A stretch of DNA of 64,000 nucleotides from Chitinimonas viridis (lineage in GTDB: Bacteria; Pseudomonadota; Gammaproteobacteria; Burkholderiales; Chitinimonadaceae). The notes beneath the pieces are model-generated. The model was given only the letters and a program-made list of their open reading frames with translations. It ran no database searches and was not told where the DNA came from. The position numbers and the translations under genes were made by a program. The stretch is taken from contig NZ_JAUFPU010000003.1 in assembly GCF_030409555.1 (NCBI RefSeq), forward strand, positions 1 to 64,000, written 5' to 3'. Within the stretch, counting starts at the first letter, position 1, and each line of letters begins with the position of its first letter. Of the stretch, positions 43,664 through 52,998 are shown in pieces.

Positions 43664-44256
43664 TACGTATCAACCTCTTACCGCACCGGGAGCAGAAGCG
43701 TAAGGCTCGGGTGCGGCGCTTTACTGTGTTGTCCGCGATGTCGGTTCTGGCTGGCGGAGCCATCGTGGTGTTTGCCTACCTGTTTATCGGCGCTCAAATA
43801 TCCAATCAGGAAGAGCGGAATGCTTTCCTGACGGCAAAGAATGCCGAGCTGGACAAGCAGATTGCCGAGATCGAGACGCTCAAGAAAGAGCGCCAGCAGT
43901 TGCTGGATCGGAAGAAGGTGGTTGAACGCCTTCAATCCAATCGTGGCGAAGCCGTACAGATGTTGGATCAGCTGGCGCGCCAGGTGCCCGAGGGGATCTT
44001 CCTCAAGGAGATCAAGCAGACCAACGACCAGCTCTTGCTGATCGGTTATGCCCAGTCGAGTGCGCGGGTATCCACCCTGATGCGCAGCCTGGAGGATTCC
44101 TTCATTTTCGAGCAGCCCAATCTGATTGAAATCAAGGCGACTAACGTAGGTGGTCAGCGCGTTAATGAGTTCAGCCTGAACGTGAAGGTGACGCGAGAGA
44201 AGGACGAGGCCGATGAGAAGGCCAAGGCCAACAAGAAAGAGGCGCCAAAGCCATGA
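43660..44256 (+). CDS. pilN: type IV pilus assembly protein PilN
   Basis: 198 aa. Inner-membrane protein with a short basic cytoplasmic tail carrying the conserved INLLPHREQKRK (PilM-binding), one transmembrane helix (~22-45) and a periplasmic coiled-coil/ferredoxin-like domain. The C-terminal tail is highly charged (Glu/Lys-rich). It pairs with PilO. Overlaps both neighbours by 4 nt, so tightly coupled. Confidence 0.96.
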   Translation: MIRINLLPHREQKRKARVRRFTVLSAMSVLAGGAIVVFAYLFIGAQISNQEERNAFLTAKNAELDKQIAEIETLKKERQQLLDRKKVVERLQSNRGEAVQMLDQLARQVPEGIFLKEIKQTNDQLLLIGYAQSSARVSTLMRSLEDSFIFEQPNLIEIKATNVGGQRVNEFSLNVKVTREKDEADEKAKANKKEAPKP

Positions 44257-44918
44257 ATCTAGATGAATTACGGCGGCTAGACCCCAAGGATATTGCGAAC
44301 TGGCCGGCTGCCGTGCAGTTGGTCACCCTCGCCCTGTTTTCTGTAGTAGTGATTGTGCTGGGTTATTTCTTGCTGTTGGCTGGTGAGCTTGAAATTCTGG
44401 ATCAAGGCCGGGTCACTGAGGAAGAACTCAAAGTGGCGTTCCTGGACAAGAAAGCCAAGGCGGTCAATCTGGAGGCCTATCGCCTCCAGCTGGCTGATAT
44501 CCAGGAGTCCTTTGGTGCCTTGCTCAAGCAATTGCCAAGCAAGGCAGAGATGGAAACCCTGATTACTGAGATCAACCAGTCCGGCGTGGGGCGTGGCTTG
44601 CAGTTCGAACTGTTTAAACCCACCACGGCTGAGGTAAAAACCACGGAGTTTGCCGAGCGCCCGGTCAGCCTGAAGATCAATGGCAGCTATCACGACCTTG
44701 CGGCGTTTGCCAGCGATATCGCCCAGTTGTCGCGCATCGTGACCTTGGGTGATATCCAGATCGCCGTGCCTGCCGTCAATGTGGATGCCAAGACCGGTGC
44801 TGCAATGGGGGGCGTGCTGTCCATGCAGGCGGTAGCCAAGACTTATCGAGCCCTTGATGCGGAGGAGGCTGTTGCAATGCGCAAGGCCGAGGCCGAGGCC
44901 AAGAAGAAAAAGCAGTGA
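44253..44918 (+). CDS. pilO: type IV pilus assembly protein PilO
   Basis: 221 aa. Short cytoplasmic N terminus, one transmembrane helix (~24-44, TLALFSVVVIVLGYFLLLAG), coiled coil (~55-105), then a periplasmic domain with EFAERPVSLKINGSYHDLAAFASDIAQLSRIVTL. Forms a heterodimer with PilN linking PilM to PilP. Ends in a Glu/Lys-rich tail (AEAEAKKKKQ). Confidence 0.96.
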   Translation: MNLDELRRLDPKDIANWPAAVQLVTLALFSVVVIVLGYFLLLAGELEILDQGRVTEEELKVAFLDKKAKAVNLEAYRLQLADIQESFGALLKQLPSKAEMETLITEINQSGVGRGLQFELFKPTTAEVKTTEFAERPVSLKINGSYHDLAAFASDIAQLSRIVTLGDIQIAVPAVNVDAKTGAAMGGVLSMQAVAKTYRALDAEEAVAMRKAEAEAKKKKQ

Positions 44919-44941
44919 TTAGGGATTAAAGGATGATCGCG

Positions 44942-45466
44942 ATGAAGAAGTCATCAACCCTGCTGCTCCTGCCCTTGCTATTGACAGCGTGTTCTGACAG
45001 CCGCTTTGAGGATTTGCAGGTGTGGATGGATGCAGAAAGTGCCACCTTGCGGGGGCGGATTGAGCCGCTGCCTGAGGTAAAGCCCTATCAGCCCTTTATT
45101 TATGCTGCATTCGATATTGTTGAGCCATTCAGCCGCAACAAGATGGAAGTAGCGAAAAAGGGTGGTGGTGGTGGTTTGGCACCCAATTTGAATCGACCCA
45201 AGGAAACCTTGGAAGCCTACGATCTGGAGAAGTTGCGGATGGTGGGTACGTTGCAGCGCGGCAAGGAGCTGAATGCCTTGATCCGCACGCCGGACGGCAA
45301 TCTGTACCGGGTGAAGCTGGGTAGTTATATCGGCCAGAATTTTGGCATGGTGACTACCATTACCGAGACAGACCTGACACTGAAAGAGATTGTGGAAGAC
45401 AGTGGCGGCGACTGGGTTGAGAGAACAAGCGTACTGGCGTTGGATGATACGGAGCAAAACAAATGA
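44942..45466 (+). CDS. pilP: type IV pilus assembly lipoprotein PilP
   Basis: 174 aa. Inner-membrane lipoprotein: signal STLLLLPLLLTAC with lipobox LLTAC. The mature part has the PilP beta-domain: LEAYDLEKLRMVGTLQRGKE, NLYRVKLGSYIGQNFGMV. It links PilNO to the PilQ secretin. An in-frame ATG 9 nt upstream (44933) is possible; 44942 has AAAGGA at about 8 nt. It overlaps pilQ by 4 nt. Confidence 0.95.
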   Translation: MKKSSTLLLLPLLLTACSDSRFEDLQVWMDAESATLRGRIEPLPEVKPYQPFIYAAFDIVEPFSRNKMEVAKKGGGGGLAPNLNRPKETLEAYDLEKLRMVGTLQRGKELNALIRTPDGNLYRVKLGSYIGQNFGMVTTITETDLTLKEIVEDSGGDWVERTSVLALDDTEQNK

Positions 45467-47541
45467 TTAGGAAGCGGATGCAGGGATGGCTGGGTTGTAT
45501 TGCGCTGGTCTTGTTGATGGGTGTTGCCCATGCTAACGAGCCCAATGCGATCAAGTCTATCGAAGTGCAGGCCGAGTCTGCCGATCACCAGGAAATCACG
45601 GTCGTGATGCAGAAAGCGCCGCAAGTGCCGGCGAGTTTTGCTGTGAATACGCCGCCTCGTATCGCGTTTGACTTTAATAACACTGTCAACGATTCGGGCA
45701 AGTCGTCCGTGCCAGTGTCGAGCGGCAATCTCAAGTCCATCAGCATCGCCGAATCGGGTAGCCGTACACGGCTGGTGTTGAGCCTGCTGCGTGGTGCGAC
45801 CTACGAGACCCAGGTGGACGGCAACAAGCTGAAGATCAAGGTCAAGTCCACGGCGGCTGCGATGGCGGTCACCAATACCACGGCTCAATTCTCCACTGCC
45901 CAGAACGCCAGCAAGGAGGCGATACGCAGTGTTGACTTCCGTCGCGGCACCAATGGTGATGGTCGTATCCTGATCGATCTGTCCAGCCCTTCCATTGGTA
46001 TTGATATCAAGCAGCAGGGCAAGTCGCTGGTGCTGGAATTTGCCAAGACCCAACTGCCTCGCCAGTTCGAGCGTCGTATGGACGTGATCGACTTTGGTAC
46101 TGCTGTACAGACCATCGATACCTATAGCCAGGGCGACACGGTCAAGATGGTAATCGAGCCGCGCGGTATCTGGGAGTATTCGGCGTACCAGACCGAGAAT
46201 CGCTTTACTGTTGAAGTAAAGAGTATCGACGAGCGTGCGAAGAAACTGGCTGAACTGGATAAGCCGGTGTTTAAAGGCGACAAGCTGTCGCTGAACTTCC
46301 AGAACGTAGAAGTGCGTACCGTACTGCAGGTGATTGCCGAATTTACCGGCAAGAACATCATCACCAGCGATACCGTCAACGGCAACCTGACCCTGCGTCT
46401 GAAAGACGTGCCTTGGGATCAGGCGCTGGAACTCATACTGCAGAGCAAGGGCCTGGACAAGCGTGAGAATGGCAATGTGCTGTGGGTGGCCCCGCGCGAC
46501 GAAATAGCCCTGCGCGAAACCCAGATTGCCGAGAGCAAGAAGAAGCTGGCCGAGGTTGAGCCCACCCGTACCGAATCCTTCCAGTTGAATTACCAGAAGG
46601 CAGAAGAAGTGCGGGATATGCTGATGAACGAGAAGCAGCCCTTCCTGAGCAAGCAAGGTACGGCCATCGTCGAGCCGCGTACCAACACCCTGATCGTGAA
46701 CGACATCCCTGCCAAGCTGGACGATGTCCGCGCCCTGTTGCTGAAGACGGACACCGCTTCGCGCCAAGTGATGATCGAGGCACGTATCGTGGTGGCGGAT
46801 GACACCTTCAGCCGTGAGCTGGGTGTACGCTTGGGGCTGCGCGCAAACCGTACGCTGGATAGTGACACCCGCATCGGTGTCAGCAATACCTCCAATGCCG
46901 CCATTGATATCCTGAACAACGGGAAAACAATGGGTACGGAAGGTAGCCAGGGTTCTGTGGTGAACCTGCCATCGTCCGCCACGACGGGGGGCGCGCTGGG
47001 CGTGACTTTGCTGAATGCAGCAGCAGGCATGCTGGTCAGCCTGGAGCTGCAGGCGCTGGAAGCCGAGGGCAAGGGTCGTACCGTGTCCAGCCCCCGCGTG
47101 ATTACTGCCGATCAGCAGAAGGCTACGATCTCGCAGGGCCGCAAGTACTACATCATCGTGCCGGGTGGCTCGGGCGATAGCGCTGCACCGCAGGAGAAGG
47201 AAGCGGCCCTGAAGCTGGAAGTGACCCCACGGATTACCCCGGACCGCCGCGTGTTCATGGAGCTGAGGGTGAGCAATGACGTGCTGACCCAGGGTGGCCA
47301 GTTCCCTGTCGTGGAAACCAAGGTGGTGCAGACCAATGTGCTGGTAGGTAGTGGTGACACCGCCGTACTGGGTGGTGTGTACGAAATGCAGGAAAACGAC
47401 GGCGAGAGCAAGGTACCGCTGCTGGGTGATATTCCTTACCTGGGCAACCTGTTCAAGTCCAAGCTCAAGAGCACCAGCAAGAAGGAACTCCTGATCTTTG
47501 TGACCCCGCGCATCCTGGATGACTCCTTGACACTGCGCTGA
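45463..47541 (+). CDS. pilQ: type IV pilus secretin PilQ
   Basis: 692 aa, outer-membrane secretin through which the pilus leaves. Signal peptide LGCIALVLLMGVAHA; two AMIN domains (~30-125 and ~145-260) that bind peptidoglycan; a STN/N0 domain (FKGDKLSLNFQNVEVRTVLQ ...); N1 (LNYQKAEEVRDML); and the secretin core ending VPLLGDIPYLGNLFKSK ... ELLIFVTPRIL. Full length. Last gene of pilMNOPQ; a terminator-like hairpin 23 bp after its stop overlaps the aroK start. Confidence 0.97.
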   Translation: MIRKRMQGWLGCIALVLLMGVAHANEPNAIKSIEVQAESADHQEITVVMQKAPQVPASFAVNTPPRIAFDFNNTVNDSGKSSVPVSSGNLKSISIAESGSRTRLVLSLLRGATYETQVDGNKLKIKVKSTAAAMAVTNTTAQFSTAQNASKEAIRSVDFRRGTNGDGRILIDLSSPSIGIDIKQQGKSLVLEFAKTQLPRQFERRMDVIDFGTAVQTIDTYSQGDTVKMVIEPRGIWEYSAYQTENRFTVEVKSIDERAKKLAELDKPVFKGDKLSLNFQNVEVRTVLQVIAEFTGKNIITSDTVNGNLTLRLKDVPWDQALELILQSKGLDKRENGNVLWVAPRDEIALRETQIAESKKKLAEVEPTRTESFQLNYQKAEEVRDMLMNEKQPFLSKQGTAIVEPRTNTLIVNDIPAKLDDVRALLLKTDTASRQVMIEARIVVADDTFSRELGVRLGLRANRTLDSDTRIGVSNTSNAAIDILNNGKTMGTEGSQGSVVNLPSSATTGGALGVTLLNAAAGMLVSLELQALEAEGKGRTVSSPRVITADQQKATISQGRKYYIIVPGGSGDSAAPQEKEAALKLEVTPRITPDRRVFMELRVSNDVLTQGGQFPVVETKVVQTNVLVGSGDTAVLGGVYEMQENDGESKVPLLGDIPYLGNLFKSKLKSTSKKELLIFVTPRILDDSLTLR

Positions 47542-47557
47542 TCTCAGCTTGATACGC

Positions 47558-47563
47558 TACAAT
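47558..47563 (+). promoter_or_regulatory. candidate -10 element before aroK
   Basis: TACAAT placed 8 nt before the aroK ATG at 47571. Transcription would then start about at the ATG, making a leaderless or near-leaderless message. No good -35 was found 17 bp upstream. Confidence 0.35.
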
Positions 47564-47594
47564 GCCCGGCATGAATTTGCCGGGCAATTTTTTT
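47564..47594 (+). terminator. intrinsic-terminator-like hairpin overlapping the aroK start codon
   Basis: GCCCGGCA (47564-47571), loop TGAATT, TGCCGGGC (47578-47585), then AATTTTTTT. It has the full form of an intrinsic terminator, but the ATG of aroK (47571-47573) lies at the top of the stem. Confidence 0.7.
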
Positions 47595-48107
47595 CTTGTG
47601 GGGTTGATGGGTGCAGGCAAGACGACCATAGGTCGCAGCCTTGCGCGCCTGTCCAATAAAACCTTCTATGACGCCGATCATGAGATAGAGGCGCGCACCG
47701 GTGTGCGGGTGCCCATCATCTTTGAAATCGAAGGCGAGGCGGGCTTTCGCGCGCGGGAGGTGGAAACCATACGCGCCCTCACGGCGCTCAGCGATATCGT
47801 GCTGGCGACCGGTGGTGGCGCGGTGCTGAATCCGGCCAATCGCGATTGTCTGCGCAAGCATGGCTTTGTGATTTATCTACGGGCTTCGGTAGAGGAACTC
47901 TACCAGCGCACCCGCCAGGACAAGAACCGTCCGCTGCTGCAGACTGCCAATCCCAGGGCCAAGCTGGAACAGCTGTACACCGAACGCGATCCCATCTACC
48001 GCGAACTGGCCGACCTGGTTGTCGATACCGGCCGCCAGGGCGTGCAGCAACTGGCTCAATCCATACTTACCGAATTGTCCCAACGCCATGACATCCGTTC
48101 ATCTTGA
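47571..48107 (+). CDS. aroK: shikimate kinase
   Basis: 178 aa. Phosphorylates shikimate at the 3-OH with ATP in aromatic amino acid synthesis. P-loop GLMGAGKTT (11-19), shikimate-binding [14 protein letters not shown] motif ATGGGAVL, lid [11 protein letters not shown]. The start is ATG 47571 or 47562; the latter overlaps a TACAAT -10-like site, and neither has a ribosome-binding site. Placement after pilQ is typical of beta- and gammaproteobacteria. Overlaps aroB by 20 nt. Confidence 0.95.
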   Translation: MNLPGNFFLVGLMGAGKTTIGRSLARLSNKTFYDADHEIEARTGVRVPIIFEIEGEAGFRAREVETIRALTALSDIVLATGGGAVLNPANRDCLRKHGFVIYLRASVEELYQRTRQDKNRPLLQTANPRAKLEQLYTERDPIYRELADLVVDTGRQGVQQLAQSILTELSQRHDIRSS

Positions 48108-49155
48108 TCTGGGCCACGCCAGCTATGACATTCTGATCGGCAGCAATCTGCTGGCAGACGTAAGCCCCATAGTACGGCTGCTGCCCTTGCCCAAGGTGGC
48201 AGTGGTGACCAACGTTACCGTGGCCAAGCTCTACCTCGCACCCTTGCAGGCCGCCCTGGAGGCACAGGGGGTGAGCGTCCTGCCTATCTGTCTGCCCGAC
48301 GGTGAAGCCTACAAGACCTGGGAGACCTTGAACCAGATCATGGATCAGTTACTGGCCAGCCGTTGTGAGCGCAAGACCACCTTGATCGCACTGGGCGGTG
48401 GCGTGATCGGTGACATGACCGGTTTTGCAGCGGCCATCTACCAGCGCGGTGTACCTTTCATCCAGGTGCCGACCACCTTGTTGGCCCAGGTGGATTCATC
48501 GGTGGGCGGCAAGACTGCCATCAACCATCCGCTGGGCAAGAACATGATAGGCGCGTTCTACCAACCCAGATTGGTGCTGGCAGACCTGGCTACCTTGCAT
48601 AGCCTGCCCGCCAGGGAATACGCCGCAGGTTTGGCTGAGGTGATCAAATATGGCCTGATCGATGACCCTGAGTTCTTTGTCTGGCTGGAACAGAACATGG
48701 GCCGCTTGATGGCCCGTGATACTGCGGCGCTGGCCTATGCTGTCGAGCGCTCCTGCCGTAACAAGGCCCGCATTGTGATGGCGGACGAGCGGGAAGAGGG
48801 GCAACGTGCCCTGCTGAACCTGGGCCATACCTTTGGCCATGCCATCGAGGCGGGCCTGGGCTATGGCACCTGGCTGCATGGTGAGGCGGTGGCGGTGGGC
48901 ATGCTGCTGGCCGCCAGGGCATCGCACCTGCTGGGGCAATTGAACGAGGCGGAGGTGGCGCGCATCGCCCGCCTGCTACAGGCAGCCGGCTTGCCCGTGG
49001 AGGCGCCCACGCTGGGCTTTGAGCGCTGGCTGGACTTGATGGCGCAGGACAAGAAGGTGGAGGCCGGTCGTATACGCTTCGTGCTATTGCGCGCCATGAG
49101 CCAAGCCTATGTGACACATCTCGATACGGCGCAACTGCGCCAGTTGCTGAGCTGA
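48088..49155 (+). CDS. aroB: 3-dehydroquinate synthase
   Basis: 355 aa. NAD- and metal-dependent cyclisation of DAHP to 3-dehydroquinate. Visible: [16 protein letters not shown]-binding [49 protein letters not shown], metal-binding [12 protein letters not shown] with its histidines and the [11 protein letters not shown] segment. ATG 48088 chosen because the conserved N terminus begins there, although the frame opens at 48019. Its stop overlaps the sugar transferase start (TGATG). Confidence 0.97.
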   Translation: MTSVHLDLGHASYDILIGSNLLADVSPIVRLLPLPKVAVVTNVTVAKLYLAPLQAALEAQGVSVLPICLPDGEAYKTWETLNQIMDQLLASRCERKTTLIALGGGVIGDMTGFAAAIYQRGVPFIQVPTTLLAQVDSSVGGKTAINHPLGKNMIGAFYQPRLVLADLATLHSLPAREYAAGLAEVIKYGLIDDPEFFVWLEQNMGRLMARDTAALAYAVERSCRNKARIVMADEREEGQRALLNLGHTFGHAIEAGLGYGTWLHGEAVAVGMLLAARASHLLGQLNEAEVARIARLLQAAGLPVEAPTLGFERWLDLMAQDKKVEAGRIRFVLLRAMSQAYVTHLDTAQLRQLLS

Positions 49156-49784
49156 TGTCGCCCTTGTTGAGCCGCTTCAACAGCGGTACCAAGCGCCTGC
49201 TGGACATACTGCTGGGTCTGCTGGCGCTGTTGCTGTGTGCTCCGGTGCTGCTGCTGCTGTATGGCCTGCTGTGCCTGCAAGGCGGGCGGCCGCTGTTTGG
49301 TCATGTCCGGGTGGGTCGCCATGGCCGGACTTTCCATTGCTACAAGTTCCGCACCATGTATGTGGATGCCGAACAGCGATTGGCGGAGCTGCTGGCCCGC
49401 GATCCAGAGGCGCGACGGCAATGGCAGCAGGATTTCAAGCTGAAACAGGATCCCCGTGTGACCCCCTTGGGCGCCTTCCTGCGCAAGTCCAGCCTGGATG
49501 AGCTGCCACAGCTATGGAATGTGTTGCGAGGGCAGATGAGCCTGGTGGGGCCGCGCCCAGTCGTCAGCGAGGAGTTGCCGCGCTATGGAGAGGCCCTGGC
49601 CAGCTACCTGGCCGTTCGGCCTGGCATTACCGGGCTGTGGCAGGTAAGCGGCCGCAATGACACCAGCTATGCCCAGCGCGTGGCGCTGGATGCCCACTAT
49701 GTACGTAACTGGAGCTTGTGGCTGGATATCACCATCCTGCTGCGTACCTGCCTGGTGGTGCTGAATCGGCGCGGTGCTTATTGA
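49155..49784 (+). CDS. bacterial sugar-1-phosphate transferase (polyprenyl-phosphate)
   Basis: 209 aa, inner membrane. The catalytic core of the WbaP/WcaJ family only: one hydrophobic re-entrant helix (~17-42), then FHCYKFRTMYVDA, the DPRVTPLGAFLRKSSLDELPQLWNVLRGQMSLVGPRP block and PGITGLWQVSGR. It transfers a sugar 1-phosphate to undecaprenyl phosphate, starting glycan assembly. It overlaps the aroB stop by 1 nt, so is co-translated with aroKB, an unusual operon for a surface-glycan gene. Sugar specificity unknown; a nucleotide-sugar cluster lies just downstream on the other strand. Confidence 0.93.
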   Translation: MSPLLSRFNSGTKRLLDILLGLLALLLCAPVLLLLYGLLCLQGGRPLFGHVRVGRHGRTFHCYKFRTMYVDAEQRLAELLARDPEARRQWQQDFKLKQDPRVTPLGAFLRKSSLDELPQLWNVLRGQMSLVGPRPVVSEELPRYGEALASYLAVRPGITGLWQVSGRNDTSYAQRVALDAHYVRNWSLWLDITILLRTCLVVLNRRGAY

Positions 49785-49843
49785 AAGCCGGTTAAGCACA
49801 CAGGTTCTGGATGGGCCTTGGATGGGGCATGCCCAAAGGCACC

Positions 49844-49860
49844 CTGGCGCTAAACGCCAG
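49844..49860. terminator. hairpin between convergent glycan genes
   Basis: CTGGCG, loop CTAAA, CGCCAG. Six perfect pairs, no T-tract, in the 237-bp gap between the sugar transferase (+) and the GT2 gene (-). Weak. Confidence 0.25.
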
Positions 49861-50021
49861 CGCTGCCTGATACCCTAGTCTGTCCCCAGATCGCATCCGC
49901 TATTCACCCTTACCCTCGCCGCCGCGACGGAGGTCTACGCTGCGCGGAGGGGGCCTCACTGCGGCGCGTCTGCAATTTGATTGTGCTTCCGCTTGGCCAC
50001 GACGCAAGTTCATGGCCCGAT

Positions 50022-50945
50022 CTACGGCCGGCCGGACGTCCGCCACCAGCGTGGGTGCATGCTGAGGCGCTGGCATAGCCAACGGGGTAGCCGGCGGGAG
50101 CGTTTTCCCAGTTGGTAGCCCAGCCACTTCATGCAGCTGGCCTTGAGGCTGCGCCACTGCCATATCCGGCCGTGCATGCGCATGCTGCGCCACTCCGACC
50201 TGACATAGCGCAAACCCTCACCCGCTACCTGGCCAAAGCTGTGCAGCAGCCAGGGTTCGCCCGCATGCAGGGCGCCGGTATCAAAGTAGCGGCGGAACTC
50301 GGCTGTGGCTGGGTAGTTGTGCGAGTGGGCCACACAGGCGTCGGCCACGTAGGCGACGCGGAATCCTGCTTGCAGCAGCCTGGCGCAGGCCAGCATGTCC
50401 TCTGCCAGCAGGGTGCGCTGTGGGAAGCCGCCCAGTGCCATCAGGTCGCGGCGGCGCCAAGCTGAGAAGGAGTTGGAACAAAAAGCGGTCTTGATGCCCA
50501 GTTGTTGCCGATCGGCGTAGCTCACCACATGGGAGCGGGCCGGATAATTGAACTGGCGGGCATGTGTTGCCAGCGGGGTGGCGTCATGGTGAGGCAGTTG
50601 CCGGCCATAGGCAGCGGCCACATCGGTCTGCTCGAATGCCGCCAGCAGCCTGGCCAGGGCTTCGGGCGAGGACAGCAGGGCATCCTGGGTCATGCAGACC
50701 ACCACATCGCAGTCGTGCAGCTGTTGCAGGCCCCACAACCGAGTGCCGCCATGATCGAAGTCCGCGCGGGCGATGCTGCACACCTCCAGCCCGGCATCGC
50801 GGGCAAGCTCGGCGGTCTGGTCGCTGGAGCTGGAGTCGATGACCAGGGTGCGGTCTGGTTGTCGGGTCTGGCTGGCCAGGGCGGCCAGCCATTCGACCCA
50901 GCGGGGGCCTGCATCCAGTGTGGGAACCAGCAGGCCTAGCCGCAT
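50022..50945 (-). CDS. family 2 glycosyltransferase (rhamnosyltransferase-like)
   Basis: 307 aa from ATG 50945; an in-frame ATG at 50975 overlaps rfbA by 20 nt. GT-A fold: LGLLVPTLDAG, TLVIDSSSSDQTAEL, FDHGGTRLWGL (the FDHGGTR motif is typical of rhamnosyltransferases), the CMTQDAL segment holding the acidic motif, and LLAEDMLACARLLQAG. No membrane helices. Acceptor unknown; with rfbA/rfbB upstream, a deoxysugar (dTDP-linked) donor is likely. Last gene of galE-rfbB-rfbA-GT2. Confidence 0.88.
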   Translation of the reverse strand: MRLGLLVPTLDAGPRWVEWLAALASQTRQPDRTLVIDSSSSDQTAELARDAGLEVCSIARADFDHGGTRLWGLQQLHDCDVVVCMTQDALLSSPEALARLLAAFEQTDVAAAYGRQLPHHDATPLATHARQFNYPARSHVVSYADRQQLGIKTAFCSNSFSAWRRRDLMALGGFPQRTLLAEDMLACARLLQAGFRVAYVADACVAHSHNYPATAEFRRYFDTGALHAGEPWLLHSFGQVAGEGLRYVRSEWRSMRMHGRIWQWRSLKASCMKWLGYQLGKRSRRLPRWLCQRLSMHPRWWRTSGRP

Positions 50946-50955
50946 GGTGCTGTCA

Positions 50956-51837
50956 TCAGCGGAATGGCCTGTCATCGGCCAGCAGGCTCAACAGGTACTG
51001 GCCGTAAGCATTCTTGGCCATGGGCTGGGCCAGCCGTTGCAGGGCTGCAGCGTCGATATAGCCCTGGCGGAAGGCGACCTCCTCCGGACTGGCGATCTTC
51101 TGGCCTTGGCGCTTTTCCAGGGTCTGGATGAACAGCGAGGCCTCCAGCATGGATTCATGGGTGCCGGTATCCAGCCAGGCATAGCCCCGGCCCATGATCT
51201 CCACGTTCAGCGCATTCCATTCCAGGTAGCGGGCGTTGACGTCGGTAATCTCCAGCTCGCCCCGTGCCGAGGGCTGGATGGATTTGGCAACCTCCACCAC
51301 GCGATGGTCATAGAAATACAGGCCGGTCACCGCATAGCGCGATTTGGGCTGTTTGGGCTTTTCCTCCAGGCTGACGGCCTGGCCCTGTGCATTGAACTCC
51401 ACCACGCCATAACGCTCCGGGTCGGTCACCGCATAGGCAAATACCGTGGCGCCCTCGCCGCGCTGGGCGGCATTGGTCAGCAGGGACTGGAAATCATGGC
51501 CGTAGAAGATGTTGTCGCCCAGCACCAGGGCAACGCTGTCGCCGGCGATGAACTCCTCGCCCAGGATAAAGGCCTGCGCCAGCCCATCGGGGCTGGGCTG
51601 CACCTTGTACTGCAGCCGTATGCCCCATTGCGAGCCATCGCCCAGCAACTGTTGGAAGCGCGGCGTATCCTGCGGGGTGGAGATCAGCAGGATGTCGCGA
51701 ATCCCCGCCAGCATCAGGGTGGTCAGGGGGTAATAGACCATGGGTTTGTCGTACACCGGCAGCAGTTGTTTGCTGACGGCCAGCGTGGCGGGGTAGAGGC
51801 GGGTGCCGGAGCCACCGGCCAGGATGATGCCCTTCAT
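50956..51837 (-). CDS. rfbA: glucose-1-phosphate thymidylyltransferase
   Basis: 293 aa. Makes dTDP-glucose from dTTP and glucose 1-phosphate, the first step to dTDP-deoxysugars. Visible: [39 protein letters not shown], the [10 protein letters not shown] loop and [15 protein letters not shown]. Full length. Its ATG overlaps the rfbB stop (ATGA). Confidence 0.97.
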   Translation of the reverse strand: MKGIILAGGSGTRLYPATLAVSKQLLPVYDKPMVYYPLTTLMLAGIRDILLISTPQDTPRFQQLLGDGSQWGIRLQYKVQPSPDGLAQAFILGEEFIAGDSVALVLGDNIFYGHDFQSLLTNAAQRGEGATVFAYAVTDPERYGVVEFNAQGQAVSLEEKPKQPKSRYAVTGLYFYDHRVVEVAKSIQPSARGELEITDVNARYLEWNALNVEIMGRGYAWLDTGTHESMLEASLFIQTLEKRQGQKIASPEEVAFRQGYIDAAALQRLAQPMAKNAYGQYLLSLLADDRPFR

Positions 51838-52892
51838 GCGAGTACGCTTTCTGTGGTCGCGGCACGATAGCTGCCATTGGCAATGCGGGCTAGCCAGTCA
51901 GGATGGGCCAGATACCAGTCTATGGTCTTGCGTATGCCGGTCTCGAAGGTCTCGCTGGGGCGCCAGCCCAACTCGCGTTCCACCTTGCGGGCATCGATGG
52001 CGTAGCGGCGATCATGACCGGGGCGGTCGGCCACATAGCTGATCTGCTCGCGGTAGGAGCGGCCATCCTGGCGCGGCCGGGCCTGGTCCAGCAGGTCGCA
52101 GATCAGGTGGACGATCTCGATGTTGGGCTTCTCGTTCCAACCGCCGATATTGTAGGTCTCGCCCAGGCGGCCGCGGCCCAGTACCTGACGTATGGCGGCG
52201 CAGTGGTCCCCCACATAGAGCCAGTCACGCACATTCTGGCCGTCGCCGTAGATGGGTAGGGCCTTGCCGGCCAGTGCGTGGGTAATCATCAGCGGTATCA
52301 GCTTCTCCGGAAACTGATAGGGGCCGTAGTTGTTGGAGCAGTTGGTGGTCAGCACCGGCAGGCCATAGGTATGGTGCCAGGCCCGTACCAGGTGATCGGA
52401 TGCCGCTTTGGAGGCGGAGTAGGGGCTGTTGGGCTGGTACTGGTGGGTTTCGGCAAAAGCGGGGTCTTCACGCTCCAGCGAGCCGTAGACTTCGTCGGTG
52501 GAGACATGCAGAAAGCGGAAGTCAGCCTTGGCCTCTGCCGCTAGGCCTTGCCAGTAGGCGCGCGTGGCCTCCAGCAGGCGGAATGTACCCAGCACATTGG
52601 TCTCGATGAAATCGGCCGGGCCGTGTATGGAGCGGTCTACATGCGATTCCGCCGCAAAATTGATGATGGCGCGCGGCTGATGCTGGCTCAGCAGCTGAGC
52701 CAGCAGGGCGCTGTCGCCGATATCGCCCTGCACCAGGCAGTGGCGATCATCGTTGGCGAGGGCTTGCAGATTGTCGCGGTTGCCAGCGTAAGTCAGCTTG
52801 TCAAGGTTGATGACAGGCTCGTTGCCCTGCTTGAGCCACTCCAGAACAAAGTTGGCGCCGATAAAACCCGCGCCGCCGGTAACAAGAATCAA
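51834..52892 (-). CDS. rfbB: dTDP-glucose 4,6-dehydratase
   Basis: 352 aa. Converts dTDP-glucose to the 4-keto-6-deoxy sugar. SDR fold: NAD site VTGGAGFIG (4-12), [11 protein letters not shown], the catalytic STDEVYGSL and [12 protein letters not shown] (YxxxK), [18 protein letters not shown]. Start is TTG 52892 with GGAG 6 nt upstream; the frame extends to 53189, but that part is antisense to galE. Follows galE after 106 bp. rfbC and rfbD are not in the window. Confidence 0.96.
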   Translation of the reverse strand: MILVTGGAGFIGANFVLEWLKQGNEPVINLDKLTYAGNRDNLQALANDDRHCLVQGDIGDSALLAQLLSQHQPRAIINFAAESHVDRSIHGPADFIETNVLGTFRLLEATRAYWQGLAAEAKADFRFLHVSTDEVYGSLEREDPAFAETHQYQPNSPYSASKAASDHLVRAWHHTYGLPVLTTNCSNNYGPYQFPEKLIPLMITHALAGKALPIYGDGQNVRDWLYVGDHCAAIRQVLGRGRLGETYNIGGWNEKPNIEIVHLICDLLDQARPRQDGRSYREQISYVADRPGHDRRYAIDARKVERELGWRPSETFETGIRKTIDWYLAHPDWLARIANGSYRAATTESVLA

Positions 52893-52998
52893 GATGCACT
52901 CCGAAAAAATAAGGCGGCAGCGCTGGGCGGGCCTGCCTACCCCGGCAGCCTGTTGTACGGGAGCAACGAATGGGCCGGCGGGTGTGGAGCAGGGCGGC

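Noticed and set aside
45325-46767. 480-aa minus-strand frame opposite pilQ
   Set aside because: Shadow of the secretin gene; no ribosome-binding site and no recognisable fold.
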